A DNA stretch of 50,034 bases from Candidatus Thorarchaeota archaeon. GTDB taxonomy: Archaea; Asgardarchaeota; Thorarchaeia; Thorarchaeales; Thorarchaeaceae. Both the position numbers and the translations under genes were made by a program. Under the pieces are notes generated by a model. It was given only the letters and a program-made list of their open reading frames with translations, did no database searches and was not told the DNA's origin. Below, in pieces: positions 8,798 to 16,358 of this stretch. Every line of letters starts with the position of its first letter. Position 1 is the first letter of the stretch. The stretch lies in NCBI GenBank assembly GCA_013138615.1, contig WTCK01000070.1, forward strand, positions 1-50,034. The letters run 5' to 3'.

Positions 8798-9741
8798 GGT
8801 TCTCGCCTCGTGAGAAGTAGACTCTCTGTGGAGCCGCTGGACATCAGCAGCTCCTTCAAATCATCAGGAATTGCAGGTTTCATCATTGATGCTGATTCCA
8901 GTATCCGTCGGGTTTCGTCGATATAGTACTTCAATAGGAGTCTCATAAGACCAAGTTTCTGACTGTTACGATCCACCCAAAGGCTGAAGACACCATTCGG
9001 AACTGAGTAGATTACGTGGCGTGTGCGTTCGGTTTCGCACAACACAGTTTGAAGTGAGCTGTTGCGGAGGGTACGGGTTACTCGCTCGGATGCATCGTAT
9101 AGAGCGAAAGACATTGCTGCAAGTCGATCATTTGCGAATGCATCTAGCGAAACGCGAACTCCACCACTTAAGGCTAAGAAGACTGATTCGATATCTGGAA
9201 TGCTATCATGAACCTGTCGCAGAATGGTTCTGAGAGCAAGAGCCTGAGACCGATTCAATGACATTATTGACCGTGAAATGGAATATGTTGCTTGACTACC
9301 TTCAGCTACTGCGAATCTGCTCAGCACCTGCTGTGTTTCGCCCATGTTATACGAGCGGAGTGGCGGAAGTATGCCATCCAAATGCTGTCTCAAAAGGAAG
9401 GATATGCGCGAAAGACTATCCTTCATCTCGATGAATAGGGCTGCAAGGTTGACTCTTGGTGCGGTGGTGATAGCTAAGAAGTAGTCAGGGTCATTCGGGA
9501 GTGATGCCAAGAAGATTTTCGAGGTTTCAGATTCCATTAGAAGATACTTGAAATCCCCATGAATTAGTTTCGCCACGCCAAATATTGCGCAGGTGGATGA
9601 TGCAACCGCAAACACCTCCTCCTTGCTGAACCATACTCCTGCACTAGCAACCGGAAGACCGTCCTTCTGGATCATAACAACATTTTCGACGCCAGATATT
9701 ACCTTGATTGCTTGCAGTGCATCATTGAGGTCGTTGGTCAA
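8794..9741 (-). CDS. Protein with two roadblock/LC7-like domains
   Basis: The first ~110 residues have the roadblock pattern: helix DLNDALQAIKVISGVENVVM, strand QKDGLPVASAG, then FAVASSTCAIFGVAKLI and the YLLMESETSKIFLASL strand pair. The second half (about 165-280) repeats a weaker version (HDSIPDIESVFLALSGGVRV, ERTRHVIYSVPNGVFSLWVD). Roadblock proteins form dimers that bind small GTPases and act as GAPs or scaffolds (MglB, Ragulator). A tandem copy in one chain could act as a built-in dimer. The start is TTG at 9741 with GGAG eight bases upstream. It heads the three-gene operon ending in the MglA-like GTPase. The first domain is confident, the second moderately so. Confidence 0.8.
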   Translation of the reverse strand: MTNDLNDALQAIKVISGVENVVMIQKDGLPVASAGVWFSKEEVFAVASSTCAIFGVAKLIHGDFKYLLMESETSKIFLASLPNDPDYFLAITTAPRVNLAALFIEMKDSLSRISFLLRQHLDGILPPLRSYNMGETQQVLSRFAVAEGSQATYSISRSIMSLNRSQALALRTILRQVHDSIPDIESVFLALSGGVRVSLDAFANDRLAAMSFALYDASERVTRTLRNSSLQTVLCETERTRHVIYSVPNGVFSLWVDRNSQKLGLMRLLLKYYIDETRRILESASMMKPAIPDDLKELLMSSGSTESLLLTRREP

Positions 9742-9792
9742 GTGTTCAGCTCCAGAGCGGATACTAGATTCAATGTAGAATCCGTGAGGACA

Positions 9793-9800
9793 CTATTTAA
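9793..9800 (-). promoter_or_regulatory. TATA-like box for the roadblock-GTPase operon
   Basis: On the minus strand this reads TTAAATAG, about 52 bases before the TTG start of the roadblock gene. It is the only clear TATA-like element immediately upstream. Confidence 0.4.
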
Positions 9801-10213
9801 CCTCCACATAGGTTGCACATCATCCAAGGTGAAGCACAAGACTCCAGCTAACTCGTTAGGGGCAATCAGTCAAGCGATTTCTTGTCTGTGTGCAATTCTT
9901 TGTTATGCAAGATGATTGCATAGGGAATGCAACAGCTGCCAAAAACTTGTACAATCTTGGATGTTTTGTAGGTGCTTATAACATACTGCTCAGGATTGAG
10001 CGGTGTGGACGTTCAATGCTGATTGCTAGAACGTGCATGAAATTTGGTCGCCGCCAGTTGGACGGAGACAGAAAACGCCTGTGGAGAGGACGTAAGACTT
10101 GTCGCATATTCAGTAGGATCTGCAGAGCAGACCTCAATGAATCAGGAACCGAACATCAGTCAAGGACGTTAATGTCCAGGATTGTACAAGTTTCGGGCAA
10201 CGGAATACCCAAG
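9801..10213. other. Intergenic region without a convincing gene
   Basis: This gap lies between the HD-domain gene and the roadblock operon, both on the minus strand. A plus-strand frame (9890-10228) is rich in Arg and Cys, has no recognisable domain and overlaps the end of the HD gene. I do not call it. No tRNA, hairpin or repeat was recognised. Confidence 0.4.
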
Positions 10214-11509
10214 TCACATGTGAATTAGTGCGGCATCTGGAACTTCTTGAAAGACTTCACGTGCCGCCCTTCCTACTTCTGCCCGGTTCCGATCAAAAGT
10301 GTATACACGAATTACATCAAGGTATACTTTCATCATCTCAGCAATGTTGGAGTATTCTGAGAGGTTGTGTGATACCTTCTTTCCATCGATAACTTGGAAG
10401 ATGCCGATCTCCATTGGATTCACTTGATGCGGATTGTATGGCACGGATGGCAGAGTTGGAACATCAACAATGACCTCATCAGTTGGAACCTTGGCGCTTA
10501 ATGCAATCTCCTCTTGGATACTCTCTCGCACCTTACGTTTGGTCAGTATCTTGGACACAAATCTATCATCTGTATGGAGCACCTTCTCAAATACGGATTT
10601 GTAAAATATTCGTGAGTCCAACATCTGAACCAGTTCAGCAGTTTCCTTGGCTTCATCAGACTCGGACGGATTGACTCCTCGCAGCCTGGAAATTAACGAC
10701 ATATCATCCAACGCCAGAAACTCCTCTGGCGTTGAGAAGGCCGTGAGTTGGAGTAGGTCATCTGCAGCATGCATCAGCTTTACCAGCAGTACTTCAACGC
10801 TACGTACAGTCTTGTGGTAGTATACATTCAAGAACATCTCATACCTTGCCACGAGAAATGATTCTAATGCGCCCCTGGCTGCGATGTCAAACTCTATGAA
10901 GCCATCGCCAGACACTTCGAGACTGTTTATCAGACGGTGAATGTCTACAAGCCCGTAGTTGACGCCGCAGTAGAACGAATCCCGTATCAAGTAATCCATC
11001 TTGTCGGCATCAACTTGACCTGCAACTATTCCGCTCACAACAGCATCTTTCTTAGTCTTCCTGCGGCCACGAACAAGATTTGCAATCCTGTCCCGGGACA
11101 CTCCACCATCCTCCAGTAAGTCACCTAACTCGCCTTTGCGGATTATCCATTCAGTAACATCCTCATGATTCATGCCCCGTTTCTCTACCAGAACTTCCTC
11201 AAACACATGGCTGAAAGGACCATGACCTATATCATGAAGTAGACCGGCTATTCGCACGTCCTGAAGTACGTCTTTTCCAAGACCAAGTTGACCTAGTAAT
11301 CTTCTGCCTGCGAGACCGGCCAAGTACATTGCACCAATACAATGACCAAAGCGATTATGTTCAGCGGTGGGATAGACATAGTGCCCTCCCGAGAGCTGTT
11401 TGATTCTTCGGAGCCGTTGATAGGTTTCCGAGTTAATTATCTTCGACTCTAGCTCAGTCAGGCCAACGAAGCCATGAATCGGGTCGTTGATTTCCATTAT
11501 GAAATCCAA
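10214..11509 (-). CDS. HD-domain phosphohydrolase (COG1078, dNTPase/SAMHD1-like)
   Basis: The 431-residue protein opens with INDPIHGFV, typical of the COG1078 family. It has the HD metal site: EHNRFGHCIGA (His 51 and 56), LLHDIGHGPFSH (His 92, Asp 93) and a later DKMDYLIRDS aspartate near 190. Relatives hydrolyse dNTPs or other phosphate esters, as SAMHD1 does, so a role in dNTP homeostasis is plausible but the substrate is not shown. TTG at 11509 has GGTGAT five bases upstream. It lies 25 bases downstream of an HTH regulator on the same strand, which may control it or be co-expressed with it. Confidence 0.88.
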   Translation of the reverse strand: MDFIMEINDPIHGFVGLTELESKIINSETYQRLRRIKQLSGGHYVYPTAEHNRFGHCIGAMYLAGLAGRRLLGQLGLGKDVLQDVRIAGLLHDIGHGPFSHVFEEVLVEKRGMNHEDVTEWIIRKGELGDLLEDGGVSRDRIANLVRGRRKTKKDAVVSGIVAGQVDADKMDYLIRDSFYCGVNYGLVDIHRLINSLEVSGDGFIEFDIAARGALESFLVARYEMFLNVYYHKTVRSVEVLLVKLMHAADDLLQLTAFSTPEEFLALDDMSLISRLRGVNPSESDEAKETAELVQMLDSRIFYKSVFEKVLHTDDRFVSKILTKRKVRESIQEEIALSAKVPTDEVIVDVPTLPSVPYNPHQVNPMEIGIFQVIDGKKVSHNLSEYSNIAEMMKVYLDVIRVYTFDRNRAEVGRAAREVFQEVPDAALIHM

Positions 11510-11534
11510 ATCTAATCACCACAGTATGCTGATC

Positions 11535-12278
11535 CTATGTTTCAGGATTAAACTGCTGCACTACGCGGATAATCTCTTCTGCAGACTCGAGTTCTGATAC
11601 ACATAGAGGTAGTTGGATACTATCTGCAATTGCCACTGCGAGGGGGTCAAGCTCTTTGACTCCCTGTAGTATCACAACCGCAGGTTTCACAGCGATAGAT
11701 GTCCCTATTTGACTTGCTTTGATGGCAACCATGGGGGACCGTCCTGACGAAACATTCGTGAGAATGGCAGCTCGTTGCGTTGTGCCACCGTACAGACGAA
11801 GAAGCTGATGGGGTGTGAGTGCAACTATGGCCTTTACGCTGTCAAGCGCAGTGTAGCCATAGATGTCACGATCAAGCAATCGCGGATGTGTCAGTACCTT
11901 GCACTCGAGCTTTTCAACTAGTAATTTTGCAGGAACGGGACTCCCAAACTCGCGACTGTCCAAAATTGCATCGGAGGTAATTTCAGGGGCCATCTGTTTT
12001 TCAAGCGTCAAAGCCACTCGACCACCTCTAGCTGCATCCATTTCTATCAAGCCTTCAACAAACCTGCGGATTGTTTCGACTCTAGGCGATTTCCTTCGCC
12101 CACTCTCATAATCACTGATGACGGAAGGCGAAACCTCCAGGTGTTTTGCCAAATCTTTCTGAGAAATTTCGAAGCGCTCCCGCCACCTTCGCATGACTGC
12201 ACCTGGATTATTCTCTGCAAGGCATATCTCACCAGCCAATGCTTCGGCAAGCCTAAGTAGCGCCTCACCTGCATCCAT
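11535..12278 (-). CDS. COG1709-type HTH transcriptional regulator
   Basis: The N-terminal half has an XRE/Cro-like helix-turn-helix: MRRWRERFEISQKDLAKHL then VSPSVISDYESGRRKSPRVE, a highly conserved archaeal pattern. The C-terminal part (about 120-247) is an alpha/beta domain with a conserved-looking run of small residues (AAILTNVSSGRSPMVAIKAS) that might bind a ligand. I chose ATG at 12278 because GGAG sits seven bases upstream and the family begins near the MDAGEALLRLAEALAGEI helix. A frame extension to 12371 adds 31 residues with no ribosome binding site. It is divergent from the GPN-loop gene and upstream of the HD phosphohydrolase. The regulated genes are unknown. Confidence 0.85.
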   Translation of the reverse strand: MDAGEALLRLAEALAGEICLAENNPGAVMRRWRERFEISQKDLAKHLEVSPSVISDYESGRRKSPRVETIRRFVEGLIEMDAARGGRVALTLEKQMAPEITSDAILDSREFGSPVPAKLLVEKLECKVLTHPRLLDRDIYGYTALDSVKAIVALTPHQLLRLYGGTTQRAAILTNVSSGRSPMVAIKASQIGTSIAVKPAVVILQGVKELDPLAVAIADSIQLPLCVSELESAEEIIRVVQQFNPET

Positions 12279-12437
12279 GTTTGAACTCCAGAAGGTATCG
12301 TAGATAAGAGTTGTGTGGAAGCCAACTTCGATTTCGTCAACTGACGATATATAGCTGTCAAATGATGGCATACAGAGTGTTCTCGCTTCTTGTAAGTGGT
12401 ACCGAAGAACTCAAAGCGCGCTAGGAGTCACACGGAG

Positions 12438-13220
12438 ATGAGTCCACAAATGTTCTTCACATTTCTAGTTGGCACTGCAGGCTCTGGCAAGTCACTACTC
12501 ACCGCATCACTGGAGAAATGGTTGCTTGCCTCTGAGATGAGTGTGACAATAGTAAATCTTGACCCGGGTGTAGAAGAGCCGCCATACACGAGTGATGTTG
12601 ATATTAGAGAGTATGTAGACTATGGCGAAGTCATGCATCAGTTTGGTCTTGGACCAAATGGTGCCTTGGTCGCATCATTAGATATGGCAGTCAGTCACGT
12701 CAATGATTTGAGAGAGGAAATACTGGATACAGGCAGGGACTACGTATTGGTGGACTGCCCGGGGCAGATGGAGCTCTTCGCATATCGCAACTCCGGACCA
12801 ATGTTGGTGTCGAGCCTTAGTGGCAAAGACCCAGCCATTTCGCTATATCTCCTTGATTCAAACATTGCTCGAACTCCCACAGGGTACCTGTCATCAATGC
12901 TGCTTGGAATGTCAATCAACATCCGCTTTGGATTGCCTCAATTGAATGTACTGAGCAAACCAGACATACTGACAGAAGAACAAGTAGACCAGATAGTTGA
13001 GTGGGCAGAAGAACCCCATATCCTAAATGATGCTCTCAACTTATCGGCGAGCGGTCTAGCTCGTGAGTATTCTGGGTCGATACTAAGGATGATGGAGGAC
13101 TTGGGAGGCGTGACACGTATGGTGCCTGTGTCAGCTAAGGAGATGACTGGCATTGAAACCCTTTACGGAGAACTTCAGCGGGTGTTTGCAGGCGGGGAGG
13201 ACTACGTAACATATGAGTAG
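12438..13220 (+). CDS. GPN-loop GTPase
   Basis: GPN-loop GTPases are dimeric GTPases conserved in archaea and eukaryotes, where they help assemble RNA polymerase II. The protein has a P-loop (GTAGSGKSLL) near the N-terminus and NLDPGVEEPPY. The diagnostic Gly-Pro-Asn insertion is in FGLGPNGAL (near 85), and DCPGQMELF is the switch II motif. LSKPDIL acts as the guanine motif. Length is 260 residues, normal for archaeal Gpn. ATG at 12438 has AGGAGT nine bases upstream; a GTG at 12396 would add 14 residues not seen in the family. The stop overlaps the Trm-G10 gene by eight bases, so the two form an operon. Confidence 0.93.
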   Translation: MSPQMFFTFLVGTAGSGKSLLTASLEKWLLASEMSVTIVNLDPGVEEPPYTSDVDIREYVDYGEVMHQFGLGPNGALVASLDMAVSHVNDLREEILDTGRDYVLVDCPGQMELFAYRNSGPMLVSSLSGKDPAISLYLLDSNIARTPTGYLSSMLLGMSINIRFGLPQLNVLSKPDILTEEQVDQIVEWAEEPHILNDALNLSASGLAREYSGSILRMMEDLGGVTRMVPVSAKEMTGIETLYGELQRVFAGGEDYVTYE

Positions 13221-14256
13221 GAGTGCGTCGACCAATTGGTACTTCGCAATTGTTTCAGGTGAGAATGCAGAGTTAGCCCGAGTCGAGATCGAAGCCCTTC
13301 TTCAGATGGTAGACTCAAAATACAAGATTTCGTGGCATGAGAGAGTGGCTATCATTGAAGGTTTGCAGGATCCAACTGATTTTTTGCTGCAGAGAGCAGC
13401 CTTATTGAAGGAAGCTGGAACGATAATTTTTGAAACGGATTCACTGGACGGCGCAGCTCTCGAGATCCCAGATGATTTGTTGAAATCATGCGTAGGCAGT
13501 GATGAAACCTTCAGTATCCGAACTAAATCATTTCTGCACGGTAGAACCCCCGAAACCAGAAGAAGTATCGTCGTTGAGCTAGGCGATAAGATTCAACGAA
13601 CTACTGGCGCAAGGGTTCACTTAGAGAACCCGGATATACGAGTCCTTGTTCTGGTAATGTCCGATAGGGTCCTTATCTGTATGTCCAAGGAATCGCAATT
13701 GCGTGGGCAATTAAGGAGGAGAAGACCTGGGAAGAAGCCATTTTTTCATCCAAGCATGATGAACGCCTTATTAGCTAGGACTATGTGCAACTTAGCTCGT
13801 GTCATGCCAAATGAAACTGTGCTCGATCCATTCTGCGGTGGGGGAGGAATACTATGTGAGATTGCTTACATTGGTGCCAGACCGATTGGACTCGAGCTCA
13901 ACTGGCGCCTCCTAAAGGGTGCTTCAATGAATCTTGCCAGTATTCAATACAGTGACTATAGCTTGATTCAGGGAGATGCGAGGTGCTCTCCGATCAGGAA
14001 TTGCCATCATGTGGTTACAGATCCACCATATGGAAGAGCTAGTTCCACCCGAGGGGAAAAGGCTGGGCGATTAGTTACAGCCCTGTTTGAAAACGCTGAA
14101 GAAACCATTCTACCGGGTGGCAGCATGTGTACCTGCCATAGCAGCAGCATGGGAGTTCCAGAGGTCATTCGTCAGCTTGGTTTTGAGATTGAGAATCAGA
14201 TACGATTCCGTGTGCATAGTGGACTAGATCGTGAAGTGATTACAATCGACTTTTAG
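13213..14256 (+). CDS. tRNA (guanine-10) N2-methyltransferase, Trm-G10/Trm11 type
   Basis: This SAM-dependent enzyme methylates the exocyclic amine of G10 in tRNA. The 347-residue protein has an N-terminal THUMP-like region (about 60-175), then the methylase domain: PFFHPSMMNALLARTMCNLA, the SAM loop LDPFCGGGGIL (near 205), the acidic residue in GLELNW, and the catalytic DPPYGRAS (near 275). Length matches archaeal Trm-G10. It overlaps the GPN GTPase gene upstream and its last bases overlap the convergent UPF0201 gene by four bases. Identification is confident; mono- versus dimethylation cannot be told from sequence alone. Confidence 0.93.
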   Translation: MSRSASTNWYFAIVSGENAELARVEIEALLQMVDSKYKISWHERVAIIEGLQDPTDFLLQRAALLKEAGTIIFETDSLDGAALEIPDDLLKSCVGSDETFSIRTKSFLHGRTPETRRSIVVELGDKIQRTTGARVHLENPDIRVLVLVMSDRVLICMSKESQLRGQLRRRRPGKKPFFHPSMMNALLARTMCNLARVMPNETVLDPFCGGGGILCEIAYIGARPIGLELNWRLLKGASMNLASIQYSDYSLIQGDARCSPIRNCHHVVTDPPYGRASSTRGEKAGRLVTALFENAEETILPGGSMCTCHSSSMGVPEVIRQLGFEIENQIRFRVHSGLDREVITIDF

Positions 14257-14684
14257 TAATCAGCCACCTGATTACTCGAAATACGAGGGGTGAACCAATC
14301 GAGGAAATTCTCAAATTCGGAGGTGTTCTGAAACTTGATAGCAATCTCAATGAAGCCTAATGGAGGGTTTTCTTGGGCATCGTCAACTACTCTAAGTTTA
14401 TCCATGAAAGCAGCCTGCTTTTCGAAACATAAGTGTGTCATTGCGTTCAAGTCATCCCAGTTTGATACCAACCTTTTCCGTACAACGTCGATTATTCGGA
14501 GCTCGTGAATGCGCTGGCGGATTGATGACAATGAGGATGGATCATTCCAGAGTGTTTTCAGTTCAATGTAGGTTTCTGTTTCTTGTTCCTCAGACTCTTG
14601 AATCAGGAATAAGTTGGCAAGAGCAGTTTCAACTAATTGTTTATCCTCTGTGGGAAATACAGGACAGCACACGGTCAGTTCCAT
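14253..14684 (-). CDS. UPF0201 / COG1325 RNA-binding-like protein
   Basis: The 143 residues from ATG at 14684 (MELTVCCPVFPTEDKQLVE) match the archaeal UPF0201 (COG1325, DUF54) family. The fold begins with a beta strand then VETALANLF, and later has LGFIEIAIKFQNTSEFENFLDWFTP. Members are described as RNA-binding-like proteins of unknown function. The ATG lies one base after the stop of the kinase-like UPF0200 gene. A longer frame to 14753 would overlap that gene by 68 bases and is rejected. In some archaea UPF0200 and UPF0201 are fused, which supports a shared role. Confidence 0.8.
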   Translation of the reverse strand: MELTVCCPVFPTEDKQLVETALANLFLIQESEEQETETYIELKTLWNDPSSLSSIRQRIHELRIIDVVRKRLVSNWDDLNAMTHLCFEKQAAFMDKLRVVDDAQENPPLGFIEIAIKFQNTSEFENFLDWFTPRISSNQVADY

Positions 14685-14685
14685 C

Positions 14686-15225
14686 TCAAAGGAACCTCTT
14701 GACCACATTCTGCGATAGCTCGTGTAACTCGTCCACGGTGCCCTCGTTGACAAGCATTATGTCACTAAGCGCGATGACTCCGCCAAGACCTACCGATATC
14801 TCTCTAATATCGCGTTCCTTGAAGACGGACCACTCCCTCGGATCGTCATCGCGATTGCGCGCTCTCAATCTCGCGAATCTAGTTGCGGGAGATGCATGTA
14901 CACAGACAGTTATGACCCTCTCAACAAACCCGTCAAAGACTTGAATCTCTGCAACGCTTCGGCAGCCCTCAACGACTACTAGTTCCGCTGTTGTTTGCTT
15001 CAAATCGTCTATGCATTGCATAGCTACTGCCCCAGGACCATTCTCTTCCCTAAGCTCTAGCATTACCTTCTTAGTGTTCACAGGATCGGGTTTGAGTCCT
15101 CTTCTACGGACTTCCTCGCGGATTACATCTCCCATGACAATTACGGGGACATCGGCACTGCGAAATGTATCAGCGACCTCACTCTTCCCAGCTCCGGGCA
15201 TCCCTGTGACAACTATCAGCTTCAT
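14686..15225 (-). CDS. UPF0200 P-loop nucleotide kinase-like protein
   Basis: The 179-residue protein starts with LIVVTGMPGAGKSEV, a Walker A loop, then MGDVIREEVRRRGL and LVVVEGCRSVAEIQVF, typical of dephospho-CoA/adenylate kinase-like folds. The lid region has ARLRARNRDDDP. It matches the archaeal UPF0200 family, often mislabelled as dephospho-CoA kinase or adenylate kinase; the true substrate is unknown. It is directly coupled to the UPF0201 gene downstream. Both are convergent with the Trm-G10 gene. Confidence 0.88.
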   Translation of the reverse strand: MKLIVVTGMPGAGKSEVADTFRSADVPVIVMGDVIREEVRRRGLKPDPVNTKKVMLELREENGPGAVAMQCIDDLKQTTAELVVVEGCRSVAEIQVFDGFVERVITVCVHASPATRFARLRARNRDDDPREWSVFKERDIREISVGLGGVIALSDIMLVNEGTVDELHELSQNVVKRFL

Positions 15226-15464
15226 GGTATCTCCACCACTTTGTTAGAGTAAGCTCCAAAAGGCTTTATCATATCGCATAGTCAGGCGCATGCTTTCCAG
15301 TGACGCGAGGGGCAATTCAACTCCAGAGTCTTTGTGTTTCGTCAACTTCTTGTGTGCCACCGACGTGCCGTTCGTTGATGTTCCTTTAAGAGTTACCTTT
15401 GCTACGCCAAATCGCTATGATAATATTGGTGTTGAGAGTCTGAAGCTGTGTTCAAGGTGATGTT

Positions 15465-16037
15465 TTGACTGACACTGTGAGGGTATTCTTGAGCGTGGAT
15501 ATTGAGGATAAAGATCATCTCTCTCGAATAGCATACATCCAGAGTAAGCTGGATCGGGATGCAGCGAAAATGAAGCTGGTTGAACCGGAGAACATCCATT
15601 TCACATGGAGATTCTTTGGAGATACACCGATTTCAAAGGTAGAGTCCATACGCAATGAACTAGAGCAGATTAGGTTCAATCCATTCACGATCCGGATTGG
15701 AGGTGTGGGTGCATTTCCAAGCAAGAGAAGACCCCGAGTAGTATGGATTGGAGTGACGCACAACGCAGACGCTATGCGCGAACTGAAAACTATGACCGAT
15801 GATAGGCTTGGTAATCTCGGGTATCCACCCGAAAGGAGAGAGTTCACACCCCATGCCACAATTGCAAGAGTGCGAATCGTAAGAAACAAAGATGCCATCT
15901 TGAGAAATCTTGAAGCTGTATCACATGAGTCAGTTGGAACCATGATTGTTGATGCAATTAGAATGACGAAAAGCACGCTTACTCCTTCTGGTCCAATCTA
16001 TGAAATGCTATGGGAGATTGGGGCAACAAAGGAATAG
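15465..16037 (+). CDS. thpR: RNA 2',3'-cyclic phosphodiesterase (2H family)
   Basis: This 2H phosphoesterase opens 2',3'-cyclic phosphates on RNA and may act on tRNA splicing ends. The 190-residue protein carries the two HxT motifs: IHFTWRFFG near 44 and PHATIARV near 127, both catalytic. Length is typical (180-190). TTG at 15465 follows GGTGAT by about four bases; a GTG at 15477 is possible but would trim the first strand. It stands alone upstream of the convergent tRNA-Pro gene. That gene has two introns, so splicing-related RNA repair nearby is an appealing but unproven link. Confidence 0.9.
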   Translation: MTDTVRVFLSVDIEDKDHLSRIAYIQSKLDRDAAKMKLVEPENIHFTWRFFGDTPISKVESIRNELEQIRFNPFTIRIGGVGAFPSKRRPRVVWIGVTHNADAMRELKTMTDDRLGNLGYPPERREFTPHATIARVRIVRNKDAILRNLEAVSHESVGTMIVDAIRMTKSTLTPSGPIYEMLWEIGATKE

Positions 16038-16073
16038 ATAGAAACAGAGGGAAGAAAGTGGGCCGGGGGAGAT

Positions 16074-16103
16074 TTGTTCCGAAGCAGGGCAGTCCTGCCA
16101 CGT
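16074..16103 (-). other. Intron 2 of tRNA-Pro, in the T loop at about position 58/59
   Basis: Exon GTTC (53-56) pairs with GAAC near the intron 3' end as the 4-bp central helix. AAA bulges flank it on both sides. The intron body folds as GCAGG/CCTGC with a 5-base loop plus a CG/CG base. This is a near-canonical bulge-helix-bulge for archaeal splicing endonuclease. The exact cut can slide within the AAA repeats. Confidence 0.75.
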
Positions 16104-16124
16104 TTGAACTCCCGATCTCTTGCA

Positions 16125-16155
16125 TTTTGTGACTCTGAGCCTAAGCTGCGAGTCA
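16125..16155 (-). other. Intron 1 of tRNA-Pro, position 37/38
   Basis: The 31-base insert starts TGACTC and contains its inverted partner GAGTCA, giving a 6-bp stem inside the intron. Exon TTG (32-34) can pair with CAA at the intron 3' end, making a relaxed bulge-helix-bulge. The boundary is ambiguous by one base because T occurs at both ends. Confidence 0.75.
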
Positions 16156-16218
16156 CCCCAAGCAAGAATCATACCAAGCTAGACTACCGACCCATGAGTG
16201 TTCAGGCGATATTTGAGA

Positions 16219-16230
16219 GTAAAATAAAGG
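16219..16230 (-). promoter_or_regulatory. TATA-like box for tRNA-Pro
   Basis: On the minus strand this reads CTTTATTTTACT, about 30 bases upstream of the first tRNA base, the expected archaeal distance. Confidence 0.5.
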
Positions 16231-16358
16231 TTGCCACCTGCTTTAAGTTTTAGAACACGTGTTCCAAGTGCAGGGATTTCTCGGATTGCTCTGAATCAGC
16301 CGCATTTCACAAAGAATAGAAGTGCTCAAGTCGATAAATGAAGACGGAGTAAGTGCCA

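Larger units (their letters stand above)
16060..16193 (-). tRNA. tRNA-Pro(GGG) with two introns
   Basis: Read on the minus strand, the acceptor stem is GGGTCGG paired with CCGGCCC, with discriminator A at 16059 and no encoded CCA. The D arm is GTCT/TGAT. The anticodon stem CTTGC pairs with GCAAG only after removing a 31-base insert at the canonical 37/38 position. The spliced loop is TTGGGGT, anticodon GGG. The T stem GGGAG pairs with CTCCC only after removing a second, 30-base insert in the T loop; splicing restores TTCAAAT. The gene spans 134 bases for a mature length of about 73. Confidence 0.88.

Noticed and set aside
9890..10228. Plus-strand 112-residue ORF
   Set aside because: Composition is rich in Arg and Cys, no domain is visible, and it overlaps the end of the HD gene. 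It is better explained as intergenic noise.
12279..12371. 31-residue N-terminal extension of the COG1709 regulator
   Set aside because: It has no ribosome binding site, is not part of the family, and the ATG at 12278 has a good GGAG.
14685..14753. 23-residue extension of the UPF0201 protein
   Set aside because: It is the out-of-frame shadow of the UPF0200 C-terminus; the ATG at 14684 follows that stop by one base.
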